DNA of 64,000 nucleotides, taken from assembly GCA_038868115.1 (NCBI GenBank), contig JAWBXA010000005.1, positions 6,852-70,851 of the forward strand. Reading direction: 5' to 3'. The stretch is from JAGTQI01 sp038868115. GTDB taxonomy: Archaea; Thermoproteota; Bathyarchaeia; Bathyarchaeales; Bathycorpusculaceae. Position 1 is the stretch's first letter. Each line of letters opens with the position of its first letter. A program made the translations under genes and the position numbers. The notes under the pieces are model-generated. The model saw only the letters and a list, made by a program, of their open reading frames with translations. It was not told where the DNA came from and did no database searches. This document shows, piece by piece, positions 16,858-24,855 of the stretch.

Positions 16858-17145
16858 CTACTTGCTACTCTTCTTCACGCTTTTAGCTTTTCTCTTCTTC
16901 TCAGCGGTTGCTGGCTTTGAAACCTTCTCAACATCGGCCTTAGGCTTTAAGAAAGTTGCTAGAAACTCTTTCAGAGATTTTACGTTATTCTCGTGGACTG
17001 TTCTCCTTCGAGAGTCAACTGCAATGCCAAGCTTTAAGGCTTGTTTAAGGCTTAATTTAACCTCTTTTAGTTCTCTGAGGCTGAAGCCTTTCCCTAATCG
17101 TTGTTTTCCACCCTTCTTGAAGACAAACGGCTTCATCCCCGCCAT
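16858..17145 (-). CDS. rpl13e: Large ribosomal subunit protein eL13 (L13e)
   Basis: A 95-residue short archaeal version of L13e. GKGFSLRELKEVKLSLKQAL and the following GIAVDSRRRTVHENNV are the family core, ending in a Lys-rich tail. This protein occurs in eukaryotes and in TACK-type archaea but not in most Euryarchaeota, so it is a lineage clue. It is 6 bases downstream of the L15e stop. Confidence 0.92.
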   Translation of the reverse strand: MAGMKPFVFKKGGKQRLGKGFSLRELKEVKLSLKQALKLGIAVDSRRRTVHENNVKSLKEFLATFLKPKADVEKVSKPATAEKKRKAKSVKKSSK

Positions 17146-17151
17146 GGCGGG

Positions 17152-17727
17152 CTAGTCTCCTGTTGCCGCTTTGCGGCTTGGTCTGGCTTTCTCCGCCCCC
17201 CGTCCCTTCTTTCTCAAGCCTCTAACTTTTTTACCAGCGCTTGTTAAGCCTCTGAAAACTCTTCCCTTGTGCTGTTTTTGGCATATCCAGTTTATGTCCT
17301 TGTCAGCCTTAACAGCTGGATGATGTGAATCAACCATTATGACTTCAAACCATTTAAAGCGCCCGTCTTCGCCAACCCAGTAGGAGTTTAAAACTTCTAG
17401 ATTTGGAAACTTTCTGGCAGCCCGCTCCTCGGCTATAAGCCTTAAGCTTTTCGCAAGTTTATACTTCCGCACTCCCATCCTTTTGGGCCTTCTGCCAGCC
17501 TTTGGACGTTGCTTTCGCATTCCGCCTCGTCTAACGCGAACACGGACTATGATAAAGCCCTGCTTCGCCTTATAGCCAAGTTTTCTAGCTCTGTCTAGGC
17601 GTGTTGGCTTTTCCACACGGACTATTGCTGGTTCTTTTCGCCATTCTATTAGCCTCTGACGCATTAACTCATCAACGAAGGATTCTTCGGGCTTTTTCCA
17701 AGCCTCTGCAATGTATTTATACGCCAA
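17152..17727 (-). CDS. rpl15e: Large ribosomal subunit protein eL15 (L15e)
   Basis: A 191-residue, full-length, strongly basic ribosomal protein. MAYKYIAEAWKKPEES, RRGGMRKQRPKAGRRP and the C-terminal GLTSAGKKVRGLR are diagnostic for L15e. The start is TTG 17727, with GAGGTTG upstream. A hairpin lies in the leader at 17772-17796. It heads the run L15e-L13e-exosome protein-rnp3-rnp2. Confidence 0.95.
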   Translation of the reverse strand: MAYKYIAEAWKKPEESFVDELMRQRLIEWRKEPAIVRVEKPTRLDRARKLGYKAKQGFIIVRVRVRRGGMRKQRPKAGRRPKRMGVRKYKLAKSLRLIAEERAARKFPNLEVLNSYWVGEDGRFKWFEVIMVDSHHPAVKADKDINWICQKQHKGRVFRGLTSAGKKVRGLRKKGRGAEKARPSRKAATGD

Positions 17728-17771
17728 CTTTTCAACCTCACTTGTTTATGGTTCAACCAAATGGTTACATC

Positions 17772-17796
17772 CCAGCGGATTCTCATCCGCCACTGG
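17772..17796 (-). promoter_or_regulatory. Leader hairpin upstream of L15e
   Basis: On the minus strand GCGGA-TGAGAA-TCCGC forms a 5-bp stem with a 6-base loop, extended by an outer CCAG/CTGG pairing. An AAAGTTTATTTT box (about 17817-17828) lies upstream, so the hairpin should be in the L15e 5' leader, about 45 bases before the start. Ribosomal-protein feedback is one possible role; a separate small RNA is another. Confidence 0.3.
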
Positions 17797-17845
17797 CTCT
17801 CAATGATTCCCCAACCAACAAAATAAACTTTTCCAATAGGCTTGT

Positions 17846-18529
17846 TTAGGTCTTAGCCTCAAGCAAAGCCCTTTTAACGAGGAGATAGCCGCTCTGCCCC
17901 CTCCAAACCCTTTCAGCCTCAACAATTTTCAACTTTCTCTTGAAAAATGGGGCGTCAAGCACCAGTGTTTCGTATTCGCCTCCCTCACCCACAAGGGAAA
18001 CGCCGAAACGCTTATGCAGTCCAATCAAAGCATCAACGGTTTCTGTGTCGAGTTTTCTCCCAAGCCACTCTTTTGAGAAGCCATATGCATAAACACCAGT
18101 TATTATAACTTCAAATTTTAGGTTCAGAATCTCCCTTAGGATGCTTATTGGGTTTTCCTGCCAAAGAGGTGTCAGACACTTAAGCCCCAACTGCCTGCAG
18201 ATTTCCTCTATTCTCGCCCTCTGATAGTTTGAAGCTATAGCCCCAGAAACAATTCCGTCCACATCGAGCCCTGCCATCAAACGCTTCAGATCCTCAACTT
18301 CAACCTCCTTCACTCCAGAGGTTTCACCTTTAACCAGCGGGATTCTAACGGCTTCCGCAAACATGTCCATTAAGTGAATGTTTGGGTAGTGAAACAGCCA
18401 GCTGTCCTCCCTAAGTGGAATCATGCTCACCAAGCATTTTACTTCATAGCCCAAGCGTAAAACTCGGTAAAGAGCAAGGGTGGAATCTTTTCCACCTGTG
18501 GCTAAAACTGCAATCCGCATGTGCTGCAT
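17846..18529 (-). CDS. dph6: Diphthine--ammonia ligase (Dph6-like PP-loop ATPase)
   Basis: A 227-residue PP-loop ATPase of the DUF71 family, which performs the last amidation in diphthamide formation on elongation factor 2. The PP-loop motif LATGGKDSTLAL is at the N-terminus, and GEGGEYETLVLDAPFF near residues 187-202 is the conserved substrate-site motif. ATG 18529 overlaps the stop of the upstream reductase as TAATG; an ATG three codons later is an alternative. Its position among translation genes supports the call. Confidence 0.9.
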   Translation of the reverse strand: MQHMRIAVLATGGKDSTLALYRVLRLGYEVKCLVSMIPLREDSWLFHYPNIHLMDMFAEAVRIPLVKGETSGVKEVEVEDLKRLMAGLDVDGIVSGAIASNYQRARIEEICRQLGLKCLTPLWQENPISILREILNLKFEVIITGVYAYGFSKEWLGRKLDTETVDALIGLHKRFGVSLVGEGGEYETLVLDAPFFKRKLKIVEAERVWRGQSGYLLVKRALLEAKT

Positions 18530-19887
18530 TATCCCATAAGCTTTGATTTCGCCTCTTTGAACAAAGCCTCGGTTTTAAGTCGCCACCTCTCAAAGTCTTT
18601 AGGCGTTTTCGGATAATTCCGATAATGAGCCTTAACCCTGTTCATTAGGTTAACCGTAACCCTCAACTTGTTTAAAAATTGGATACGCTTTAAGCCTCTG
18701 AAAACCCGTTTTGCCGTCTCAGTTATGTTAAGGTGGAAATCCTCGCCTAAACCAGCCTTTAAAACATCCTCCTCAGTCAACAGCTTATACTTCATGCCAT
18801 AGCTTAGGTCTTCGTTTTTGCACCTTAAAAGCAAAAGCCTAAAAACGTCAAGTGAAGCTTGCTTTGTACCGTAGCTTTCCATGTACTTTACATTGTACTG
18901 CCATAAAGCCTCCTGGCTTATGTCGCCCTTCTCCAAAGCTTCAACAATGGTTTTTCCGGCTAAATACCCACTTATCATTGATGGTCCTATTCCGCCTCCA
19001 TGTATGGGATTAACAAGGCACGCGGCGTCCCCAGTGATTATCACGCCGTTTCCAACCATATTGTCTAAGGGTCTTCTTGTTGGGTCATACCACGCTCCAC
19101 CGTTAAGCAGCAGTGAACCATCAAAGATGGGATTGGTTAAAACATGCTTGTAGAACTGTTCTTTTGGGTTTGGAAAATTGTCCCGCATGCAGACTCCAAG
19201 TCCAGTGTTAACCTTCGCGCTTCCCTTATAGAAAATCCATGTGTAGCCGCCAGGAGTTACATTCTGATTTAAATATATTTCACAGTAATCTTTGCCCTCA
19301 ACCTCTTGCTTAAGCTGTCTAATCTCCCTATAGCAAGCCTCCACGTCCTCGTTGGCTATTTCGCTCTCGATTTCCATTTCCTTTGGGAGTTTCCGTCTAA
19401 CAACCGCTAGAAAACCGCTTGCATCCACAACGGTTTTTCCTTCAAAGCGAACCTTCTCACCAGTCTTCATGTTTTTAGCTAAAACTCCAACCACAAAGCC
19501 TCTATCAATAATGGGCTCCAAACATTGAGTCGAATCAAATAAAACAGCCCCATTATCTAAGGCCGTTCTCAAAAGCCACTGCCCAAAAAGCCTTCTATTC
19601 AAGAGGTAGCCGGAAAAATCCTCATGCCTAACGGTGAAAACTGTTTCCATGTCCGGCGAGTATATTTTAACGCCCTCTATTCGCCTTTCCAGCTCGCCAT
19701 GCTGAGGAGGCTTCAACCCAACATTCTTTAAATGGTGCTCGCCTAAGGCGTCTCCACAAACCTTCTCGCCAATCTCCTTCTGGGGTTTACGCTCAACCAA
19801 ACAAACCTTTAAGCCGGCCTCAGCAGCTGTTTTTGCCGCTAGGCATCCAGCCGTTCCAGCGCCCACAACAACGACATCGACTTTCAT
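18529..19887 (-). CDS. Geranylgeranyl reductase family FAD-dependent oxidoreductase
   Basis: A 452-residue flavoprotein. The N-terminal Rossmann motif VVGAGTAGCLAAKTAAEAG binds FAD, a CGDALG segment follows near residue 45, and GDAACLVNPIHGGGIGPSM near 295-313 is the second FAD contact typical of geranylgeranyl reductases. In archaea these enzymes saturate the isoprenoid chains of membrane lipids. The C-terminal 100 residues are helical. It overlaps dph6 by one base. A TATA-like TTTATAAAG lies about 40 bases upstream on the minus strand. Confidence 0.9.
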   Translation of the reverse strand: MKVDVVVVGAGTAGCLAAKTAAEAGLKVCLVERKPQKEIGEKVCGDALGEHHLKNVGLKPPQHGELERRIEGVKIYSPDMETVFTVRHEDFSGYLLNRRLFGQWLLRTALDNGAVLFDSTQCLEPIIDRGFVVGVLAKNMKTGEKVRFEGKTVVDASGFLAVVRRKLPKEMEIESEIANEDVEACYREIRQLKQEVEGKDYCEIYLNQNVTPGGYTWIFYKGSAKVNTGLGVCMRDNFPNPKEQFYKHVLTNPIFDGSLLLNGGAWYDPTRRPLDNMVGNGVIITGDAACLVNPIHGGGIGPSMISGYLAGKTIVEALEKGDISQEALWQYNVKYMESYGTKQASLDVFRLLLLRCKNEDLSYGMKYKLLTEEDVLKAGLGEDFHLNITETAKRVFRGLKRIQFLNKLRVTVNLMNRVKAHYRNYPKTPKDFERWRLKTEALFKEAKSKLMG

Positions 19888-19972
19888 GGGCTAACTTCGC
19901 CTCCCTCTTCATACTCTGTAGATTGCAGTCTTTATAAACATTGAAAACTGCCTAAAGGAATTTTCTCTGACA

Positions 19973-20482
19973 TTATTTGTGCTGAAACACTTTTGAAGAT
20001 ACAGGAATCGGTATGGTTGTCGTCTCTTTTAGCGTACTAAACACCATGCAGGTTAATGTTTTCTCTATGCCTTTCACTGTTCTTAGCTTGTCTATTACAA
20101 ATTTTCCAACGGAATCCACATCCTTATCTTTAACCTTGATTAGGATGTCCCAGTCTCCAGATATTATGTGGACCTCTTGAACCTCTGGAAACTTTGATAT
20201 TTGCTCAGCTATAGCCCTCTGGGAAAGCGGCACTTCCTCCTTGTTAGTTCTGTAGGAGAAGGATGCCAGTATGAAGGCTGTTACGTCAAAATTCAGCTTC
20301 TTATGATCTAGGATGGCTCTGTACTCCTTTATTATCCCCTGTTGTTCCATTCTCTTTATTTTTGCGAAGACTGTTGTTATGGGCGAGTTTATTTTTCTTG
20401 CGATTTCCTTTGCTGTCATCTTACAATTTTTCTGCAGTAAGTCTAATATAGCTAAATCCTTCTCGTCCAATTTGAAGTTCAT
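19973..20482 (-). CDS. Lrp/AsnC-family transcriptional regulator
   Basis: A 169-residue regulator. The N-terminal winged HTH (LDEKDLAILDLLQKNCKMTA through VFAKIKRMEQQGIIKEYRA) is followed by a RAM ligand-binding domain with EVHIISGDWDILIKV, the region that senses amino acids. It is divergent from the AsnA-like gene, 103 bases apart. A 16-base palindrome at its own TATA region is a candidate operator. AsnC controlling asnA is the known bacterial arrangement, so asparagine sensing is a reasonable inference. Confidence 0.92.
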   Translation of the reverse strand: MNFKLDEKDLAILDLLQKNCKMTAKEIARKINSPITTVFAKIKRMEQQGIIKEYRAILDHKKLNFDVTAFILASFSYRTNKEEVPLSQRAIAEQISKFPEVQEVHIISGDWDILIKVKDKDVDSVGKFVIDKLRTVKGIEKTLTCMVFSTLKETTTIPIPVSSKVFQHK

Positions 20483-20487
20483 ATGTA

Positions 20488-20503
20488 AAAATTATATAAT
20501 TTT
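20488..20503. promoter_or_regulatory. Perfect 16-base palindrome in the divergent promoter
   Basis: AAAATTATATAATTTT is its own reverse complement. It begins 6 bases upstream of the regulator's start codon, where it overlaps a TATA box, so it could serve as an autoregulatory operator. A second AT-rich box, ATTTAAAAG (20550-20558), sits about 28 bases before the ATG of the plus-strand gene. Confidence 0.4.
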
Positions 20504-20585
20504 AAGCATAAAAAAGTTACTATTTGATAAAAATACAGAGTTTTCAATAAAAAATTTAAAAGTATGAGTTGCTATTTTCAATCTC

Positions 20586-21566
20586 ATGAGCAGCGATCTA
20601 TTTGAAAGCCTAAAGAAAAGGTACATAACAATAAGAGACAGCAGACTAGCAAGAATTCTTAAAGTTCAGGATGAGATTATATCTTCCCTTAGGGCTTTCC
20701 TAAAAAATGAAGGCTTTGTCGAAATTTTGGCACCTATTATTGGACCAGCAACAGACCCCGGCATTAGAGGGGCAAAGCAAGCCACGGTAGACTATTATGG
20801 TTTTCCCTTTAAAGTTATGAGCAGCATGATATTATACAAACAAATGGTTCTTACGGCTTTGCCGAAGGTTTTTGCTTTATCGCCAAACATTCGACTGGAG
20901 CCGTTGGAAACTGTTAGAACACGTCGCCATTTAACAGAGTTTAGGCAAATAGATCTTGAAGTGGCGTACGCTACATTTGAGGATGTCATAGAGCTCGGCG
21001 AGAGAATGCTTTGCTACGTAATAGCCGATGTGAAAAACAAGTGCAGCGAAGAGCTTGGAGAACGTGCAAAAACGCTGAAGGTGCCGAAACTGCCTTTTAA
21101 GAGGTACAAATACAAAGAGGCTCTTGAAATTCTCAAGAACGCGGGAATAAATGTGGAGTATGGCAAAGAAATTCCATGGGAAGCAGAGGAAGTTATATCA
21201 AAAATGCACAGTGAGCCATTCTGGATAACAAATTTTCCAGTCACCGCCAGAAGCTTCTACTACATGGAAAAGGAAGAAGAACCAGGCGTTCTAGAAGACT
21301 TTGACCTAATATATCCAGAGGGTTTCGGCGAGGCAATTTCAGGTGGGAAAAGAGAGCATCGATACAGCAAGCTTTTGGAAAGAATGCTGAAAAGCGGCGA
21401 AAATCTTGCTGATTACGAGTGGTATTTGGACATGTTAAGGGTTGGAATTCCTCCGTCGGCGGGTTTCGGGATAGGTGTTGAAAGGCTTACAAGGTTTATT
21501 TGCGGTCTTGAAAACATATGGGATGCTGTTCCATTTCCTAAAGTTGCCGGGATACCCTCCCCATAA
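20586..21566 (+). CDS. Archaeal asparagine synthetase A (AsnRS-like catalytic core)
   Basis: A 326-residue class II aminoacyl-tRNA synthetase core without the N-terminal OB-fold anticodon-binding domain. Motif 2 is seen as RHLTEFRQIDLEVAY, and motif 3 as GFGIGVERLTRFICG at the C-terminus. Stand-alone archaeal proteins of this form (AsnRS-related asparagine synthetases) convert Asp to Asn with ammonia and ATP. The divergent AsnC-family regulator supports an amino-acid biosynthetic role. The alternative is a free-standing AsnRS paralogue of other function. The predicted transcript has almost no leader. Confidence 0.85.
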   Translation: MSSDLFESLKKRYITIRDSRLARILKVQDEIISSLRAFLKNEGFVEILAPIIGPATDPGIRGAKQATVDYYGFPFKVMSSMILYKQMVLTALPKVFALSPNIRLEPLETVRTRRHLTEFRQIDLEVAYATFEDVIELGERMLCYVIADVKNKCSEELGERAKTLKVPKLPFKRYKYKEALEILKNAGINVEYGKEIPWEAEEVISKMHSEPFWITNFPVTARSFYYMEKEEEPGVLEDFDLIYPEGFGEAISGGKREHRYSKLLERMLKSGENLADYEWYLDMLRVGIPPSAGFGIGVERLTRFICGLENIWDAVPFPKVAGIPSP

Positions 21567-21673
21567 ATTGCAACGTTTGTTGGAATTTGGAATATGGATT
21601 TCTAATTCATAATTGTTAAAATTATACTTGGTAAACTGTGGGAAACGTAAAATTGAAAGAAGGCGCAGTTAAA

Positions 21674-21919
21674 ATGATGAAGAAAGCTACAATAAGAAGA
21701 AGTGAGGTTTACACGGTTGACTTGACAAAAATTGATGGAGACGGCGCTTTCCCATGCCCAAAATGTGGGGTTATAATATCCCCAGACGACGAAAGTGAAG
21801 AGATTTACCAGATTGTTGAAACAAAAGTTAAAGGGGACGAGCTAGCTGAGCTAATTCTCCGATGCAACAAATGTGGAAGCATCATAAGGCTGGTGGGTTT
21901 CCTGCAACAAATCATTTAA
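21674..21919 (+). CDS. Zinc-ribbon protein
   Basis: About 81 residues starting at ATG 21674 (MMKKATIRRSEVY); a GTG at 21638 would add twelve. Two CxxC pairs, CPKC and CNKC, lie about 36 residues apart and should hold a zinc ion between beta strands. The intervening segment is acidic. It ends IIRLVGFLQQII and is followed at once by a hairpin terminator. The function is not recognised. Confidence 0.65.
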   Translation: MMKKATIRRSEVYTVDLTKIDGDGAFPCPKCGVIISPDDESEEIYQIVETKVKGDELAELILRCNKCGSIIRLVGFLQQII

Positions 21920-21946
21920 AGGCTAAAAGCGTTAAGCCTATTTTTC
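21920..21946 (+). terminator. Hairpin plus T-run terminator
   Basis: AGGCT (21920-21924) pairs with AGCCT (21935-21939) and is followed by TTTTT (21941-21945). It lies directly after the zinc-ribbon stop codon. Confidence 0.5.
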
Positions 21947-22164
21947 TTTCAAATTTTCAGCTAACAGTGACAAAAACAAGCCGTAATATGGTCTCAAATA
22001 AGCATTGCAAGTTTTAAGGGAATATTTGAGGGGATTAAAAGCGAGGTTTGCAGAAAATTAGGAAGAGGACTACTAGGATTGGTGCGCCTTTATTTCCTAG
22101 TTATCTGGCATCTAGACATTTGAATGAATATTTTTAGAGCTGCCAACACGCCTTTTGAGGAATG

Positions 22165-23265
22165 TTAAGCTCCAAAAAGCCATCTTAGTAGGTCGATTAA
22201 GGAATAAAATAGATCATATAAAGGTGAGGAGATAATAAAAACTATTACCAAAACTCCAAGCAGAAACTTCCTGCTTCTCGACAAATCTGAAACGTCATCC
22301 AAAGGGCCTGGATGCTTAAACATGGACATAAACAAGACGAAAATAGCCATAGGCCAACTTATGAAAGCAAGAAAAACTATGGAAAGTGCTGTCAGTATGT
22401 TTCTAGCTCCTTCGCTGAAAAGGGATCTTGCGACATGCCCGCCGTCAAGCATGGCGGCTGGCAGCAAGTTAAGCATCGTTACAAAGAAGCCAATCCATCC
22501 TGCAAATGCAACTGGATGCAACATTACCACTAGCATGTAGCCGGGGCCATGGCCATTTGTCGGGGGTTGTGGAAGCAGAAACTGGGCGAAAAGTCTGAAG
22601 AAAAGTGGTGCTGGAAGGGTTGGAGTGCCCACCTTAACCCAGTCGTAAGATGAGTATGGTAAGCCGACAATTGTGGCAACAATAGCAACGATGAAGCCGA
22701 ATATCGGACCGCTTGTCCCAATGTCAAAGAGGGAATCCTTGTTTAGTGGGAGGGACTTCTGCATGATTACGGCTCCAAAAGTTCCAATCGGAGGTGGACC
22801 TGGAATGAAATATGGTGGTGTTGCCTCTACGCCTTCTACATTGGCTGTCAACTTGTGGCCTATTTCATGCATCCCAAGAACGGCCATAACGGCCATTGTA
22901 AAGGTTGCTCCACCAATTAATGGATCTGTGAAGCCCGCTGATTGAAGATAACCAGCGACAAATGTTGTCCCGACTGTTGCGAAAAGAAGAAGCCAGTTAA
23001 CAAGGACGTTGCTTGGCTTAGAAGGCTGCTTAGGAAAAATTCTGAGGACGATTCTTCCGTCAAATCTCCGCAGAAAAGCCACTAAATTCATTTGTTCCAG
23101 CTTTTTAAACAGTTTTAGAAAGGTTTGTTTTGTCTCCTGTGGCTGTTTAAGATAGAAGGTTGGAATGTCATGCTCTATTAGGGCTTCCTCTATTTGAAAG
23201 TGTTCGTAGACGATTTTCTTTAACTCTTCGAACTCTGTTTGGTTTATTCGCTTTATCTCGTTCAT
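22165..23265 (-). CDS. Site-2 protease family membrane metalloprotease (M50)
   Basis: A 366-residue polytopic protease. The zinc motif HEIGH is at residues 133-137 inside a membrane segment, and the third ligand motif LDGGH is near residue 275. A Pro-rich GPPPIGTFGA loop follows the first motif, a pattern seen in archaeal S2P homologues. The soluble N-terminal 85 residues (helical, then IVLRIFP) form a cytosolic domain also seen in plant EGY-like S2Ps. It probably cleaves membrane-bound regulators; the substrate is unknown. Confidence 0.9.
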   Translation of the reverse strand: MNEIKRINQTEFEELKKIVYEHFQIEEALIEHDIPTFYLKQPQETKQTFLKLFKKLEQMNLVAFLRRFDGRIVLRIFPKQPSKPSNVLVNWLLLFATVGTTFVAGYLQSAGFTDPLIGGATFTMAVMAVLGMHEIGHKLTANVEGVEATPPYFIPGPPPIGTFGAVIMQKSLPLNKDSLFDIGTSGPIFGFIVAIVATIVGLPYSSYDWVKVGTPTLPAPLFFRLFAQFLLPQPPTNGHGPGYMLVVMLHPVAFAGWIGFFVTMLNLLPAAMLDGGHVARSLFSEGARNILTALSIVFLAFISWPMAIFVLFMSMFKHPGPLDDVSDLSRSRKFLLGVLVIVFIISSPLYDLFYSLIDLLRWLFGA

Positions 23266-23463
23266 TTTATCTCCTGTAATTTTTAAGTCACTTAAATTGG
23301 TTACGTGTTAGAAAAGCTTATGGATTTGGATTTATATCTTACATGTTTTTAATTGCTAAAAGCAAGCGTCCACAGAAGCCGAACATAAGGGTAAACTTAA
23401 GAATAGTAGTCGCTTGTCAATTTTGGAACAAAATTTTAATCCTCAAACTCAACATTTAATGTT

Positions 23464-23688
23464 TCATTTTCTAAAAAATTTCAAATGTTTAGGCGCTTCG
23501 CACTTCTCGCCAACAGCGAAAACCTCGAAAAGCTCAAAGCTTGTCCCACAGCTCTTACATTGTACATAGGCATAGTTGCGCCTTATTCCAAGCCAAAAAC
23601 CTTCCCTGGAATTGCATTTGGGACATACATTGAACTTGCTTGCCGCAACCAGGATTTCATCTAATCTCAAAGCTTCTCCAATCTCCAA
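23464..23688 (-). CDS. Small zinc-ribbon protein
   Basis: A 74-residue protein with CPKC and CKSC separated by about 20 residues, forming a compact zinc ribbon. An extra Cys lies near the C-terminus (GEKCEAPKHL). The N-terminal helix is amphipathic. It has its own promoter space between a protease and an MBL gene. Such proteins often bind nucleic acids; no specific family is recognised. Confidence 0.55.
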   Translation of the reverse strand: MEIGEALRLDEILVAASKFNVCPKCNSREGFWLGIRRNYAYVQCKSCGTSFELFEVFAVGEKCEAPKHLKFFRK

Positions 23689-23792
23689 AGTAATTAAGCG
23701 ACCTTGAAAATTTATGAGTTACTATCAGAACGATAATATTCTTTTACTAACAAAAGTTTATTAGATAAAATGGTTCTTCAAAGGCATTCAGA

Positions 23793-24434
23793 ATGATAAT
23801 TCAAATGTTCACCGTGGGTAAGCTCTTTACAAACTGCTACATTGTGGCATGTCCGGAAACAATGGAAGCTATAATCATCGACCCTGGATTCGATAGCGAT
23901 TTTGAAGCAGAAAAGATATTTAGGTTTAGCGAAGAAAAGGAGGACCTAAAGCTAAAGTATATTGTGAATACCCACGGGCATCCGGATCATGTCTGTGGAA
24001 ACGGTATAGTTAAAAAGCATTTTAAAACGTCAATTTTGGTTCATGAGAAGGATGCTTTCATGCTTGGAACCTTTGGCAAAGTAATCGCGAAATCTTTCGG
24101 CTTCAATAGTTCTTCGCCATTTGCAGACGTCCTTCTAAAAGACGGAGATTATATAAGGTTTGGCAAAGTGGTCCTAAAAGTTATGCACACTCCGGGTCAT
24201 ACCCCGGGAAGTATATCCCTTATAGGCGAGAGTGAGGTTTTCACCGGTGACACTTTATTTGCTGGTTCCATTGGTAGGACAGACCTTCCCCAAAGCTCAG
24301 AATCAGACATGAAAAAGTCACTAAAGAAGTTAGCAAACTTGCCTGACAGTTTTAAGGTTTACCCGGGGCACGGTTCAACAACAACTATTGGAGAGGAAAA
24401 GCAAACCAACCCTTTCCTCATTATGGAGTGGTGA
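23793..24434 (+). CDS. MBL-fold metallo-hydrolase (glyoxalase II-like)
   Basis: A 213-residue metallo-beta-lactamase fold enzyme. The metal motif THGHPDH (His61, His63, Asp65, His66) is complete. HTPGHTPGSIS, TGDTLFAGSIGRTDLP and YPGHGSTTTI supply the remaining ligands. The set of motifs matches the GloB/YcbL group, which hydrolyses thioesters such as S-lactoylglutathione; the archaeal substrate is unknown. The TATA region lies upstream at about 23755-23770. Confidence 0.9.
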   Translation: MIIQMFTVGKLFTNCYIVACPETMEAIIIDPGFDSDFEAEKIFRFSEEKEDLKLKYIVNTHGHPDHVCGNGIVKKHFKTSILVHEKDAFMLGTFGKVIAKSFGFNSSSPFADVLLKDGDYIRFGKVVLKVMHTPGHTPGSISLIGESEVFTGDTLFAGSIGRTDLPQSSESDMKKSLKKLANLPDSFKVYPGHGSTTTIGEEKQTNPFLIMEW

Positions 24435-24855
24435 AAAAGGAAGCGTTTACAAGGCTTCTCTAAACAGGTCTCTTCCTTTCTAACTTCTGGTTTTCGCGCT
24501 TGATTTTATAGAATTTCGCGCTCCCCTTCAAGCCATTAAAAATCACCACCGATGTAGCTTCTTTGCCTTATCCCGTGAGCAGTCCCACCGCAGCGGCGAT
24601 TTCATCGATAATTGCCCACATTCTTTCCTTCAATATGCGGGCCATAACGGTTCTTTTAAATTTCTTTCCGACATTTTCTCTAAAGATCTTCTGGCAGAAA
24701 CGTGAAGTTGCTTTCGCTTATGTAAAACTCTTGCTTCTAACAGCTTCAGAATAGACTTGTATGATATATTTTCAAGTTTTATTTTGAATTCATAATGTTT
24801 AAGCAAGCCGTTTCGAAAGGATTATGTTAACCACTTAGTATGTGGATGCATCTAT
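24435..24855. other. Gene-poor region with decayed minus-strand reading frame
   Basis: 421 bases without a convincing gene. On the minus strand a reading frame opens near 24720 without a start codon and ends at about 24574 in IIDEIAAAVGLLTG and a stop. It looks like the C-terminus of a lost protein. A further 28-codon GTG frame (about 24465-24550) follows in the same direction. Neither is recognised. Confidence 0.3.
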
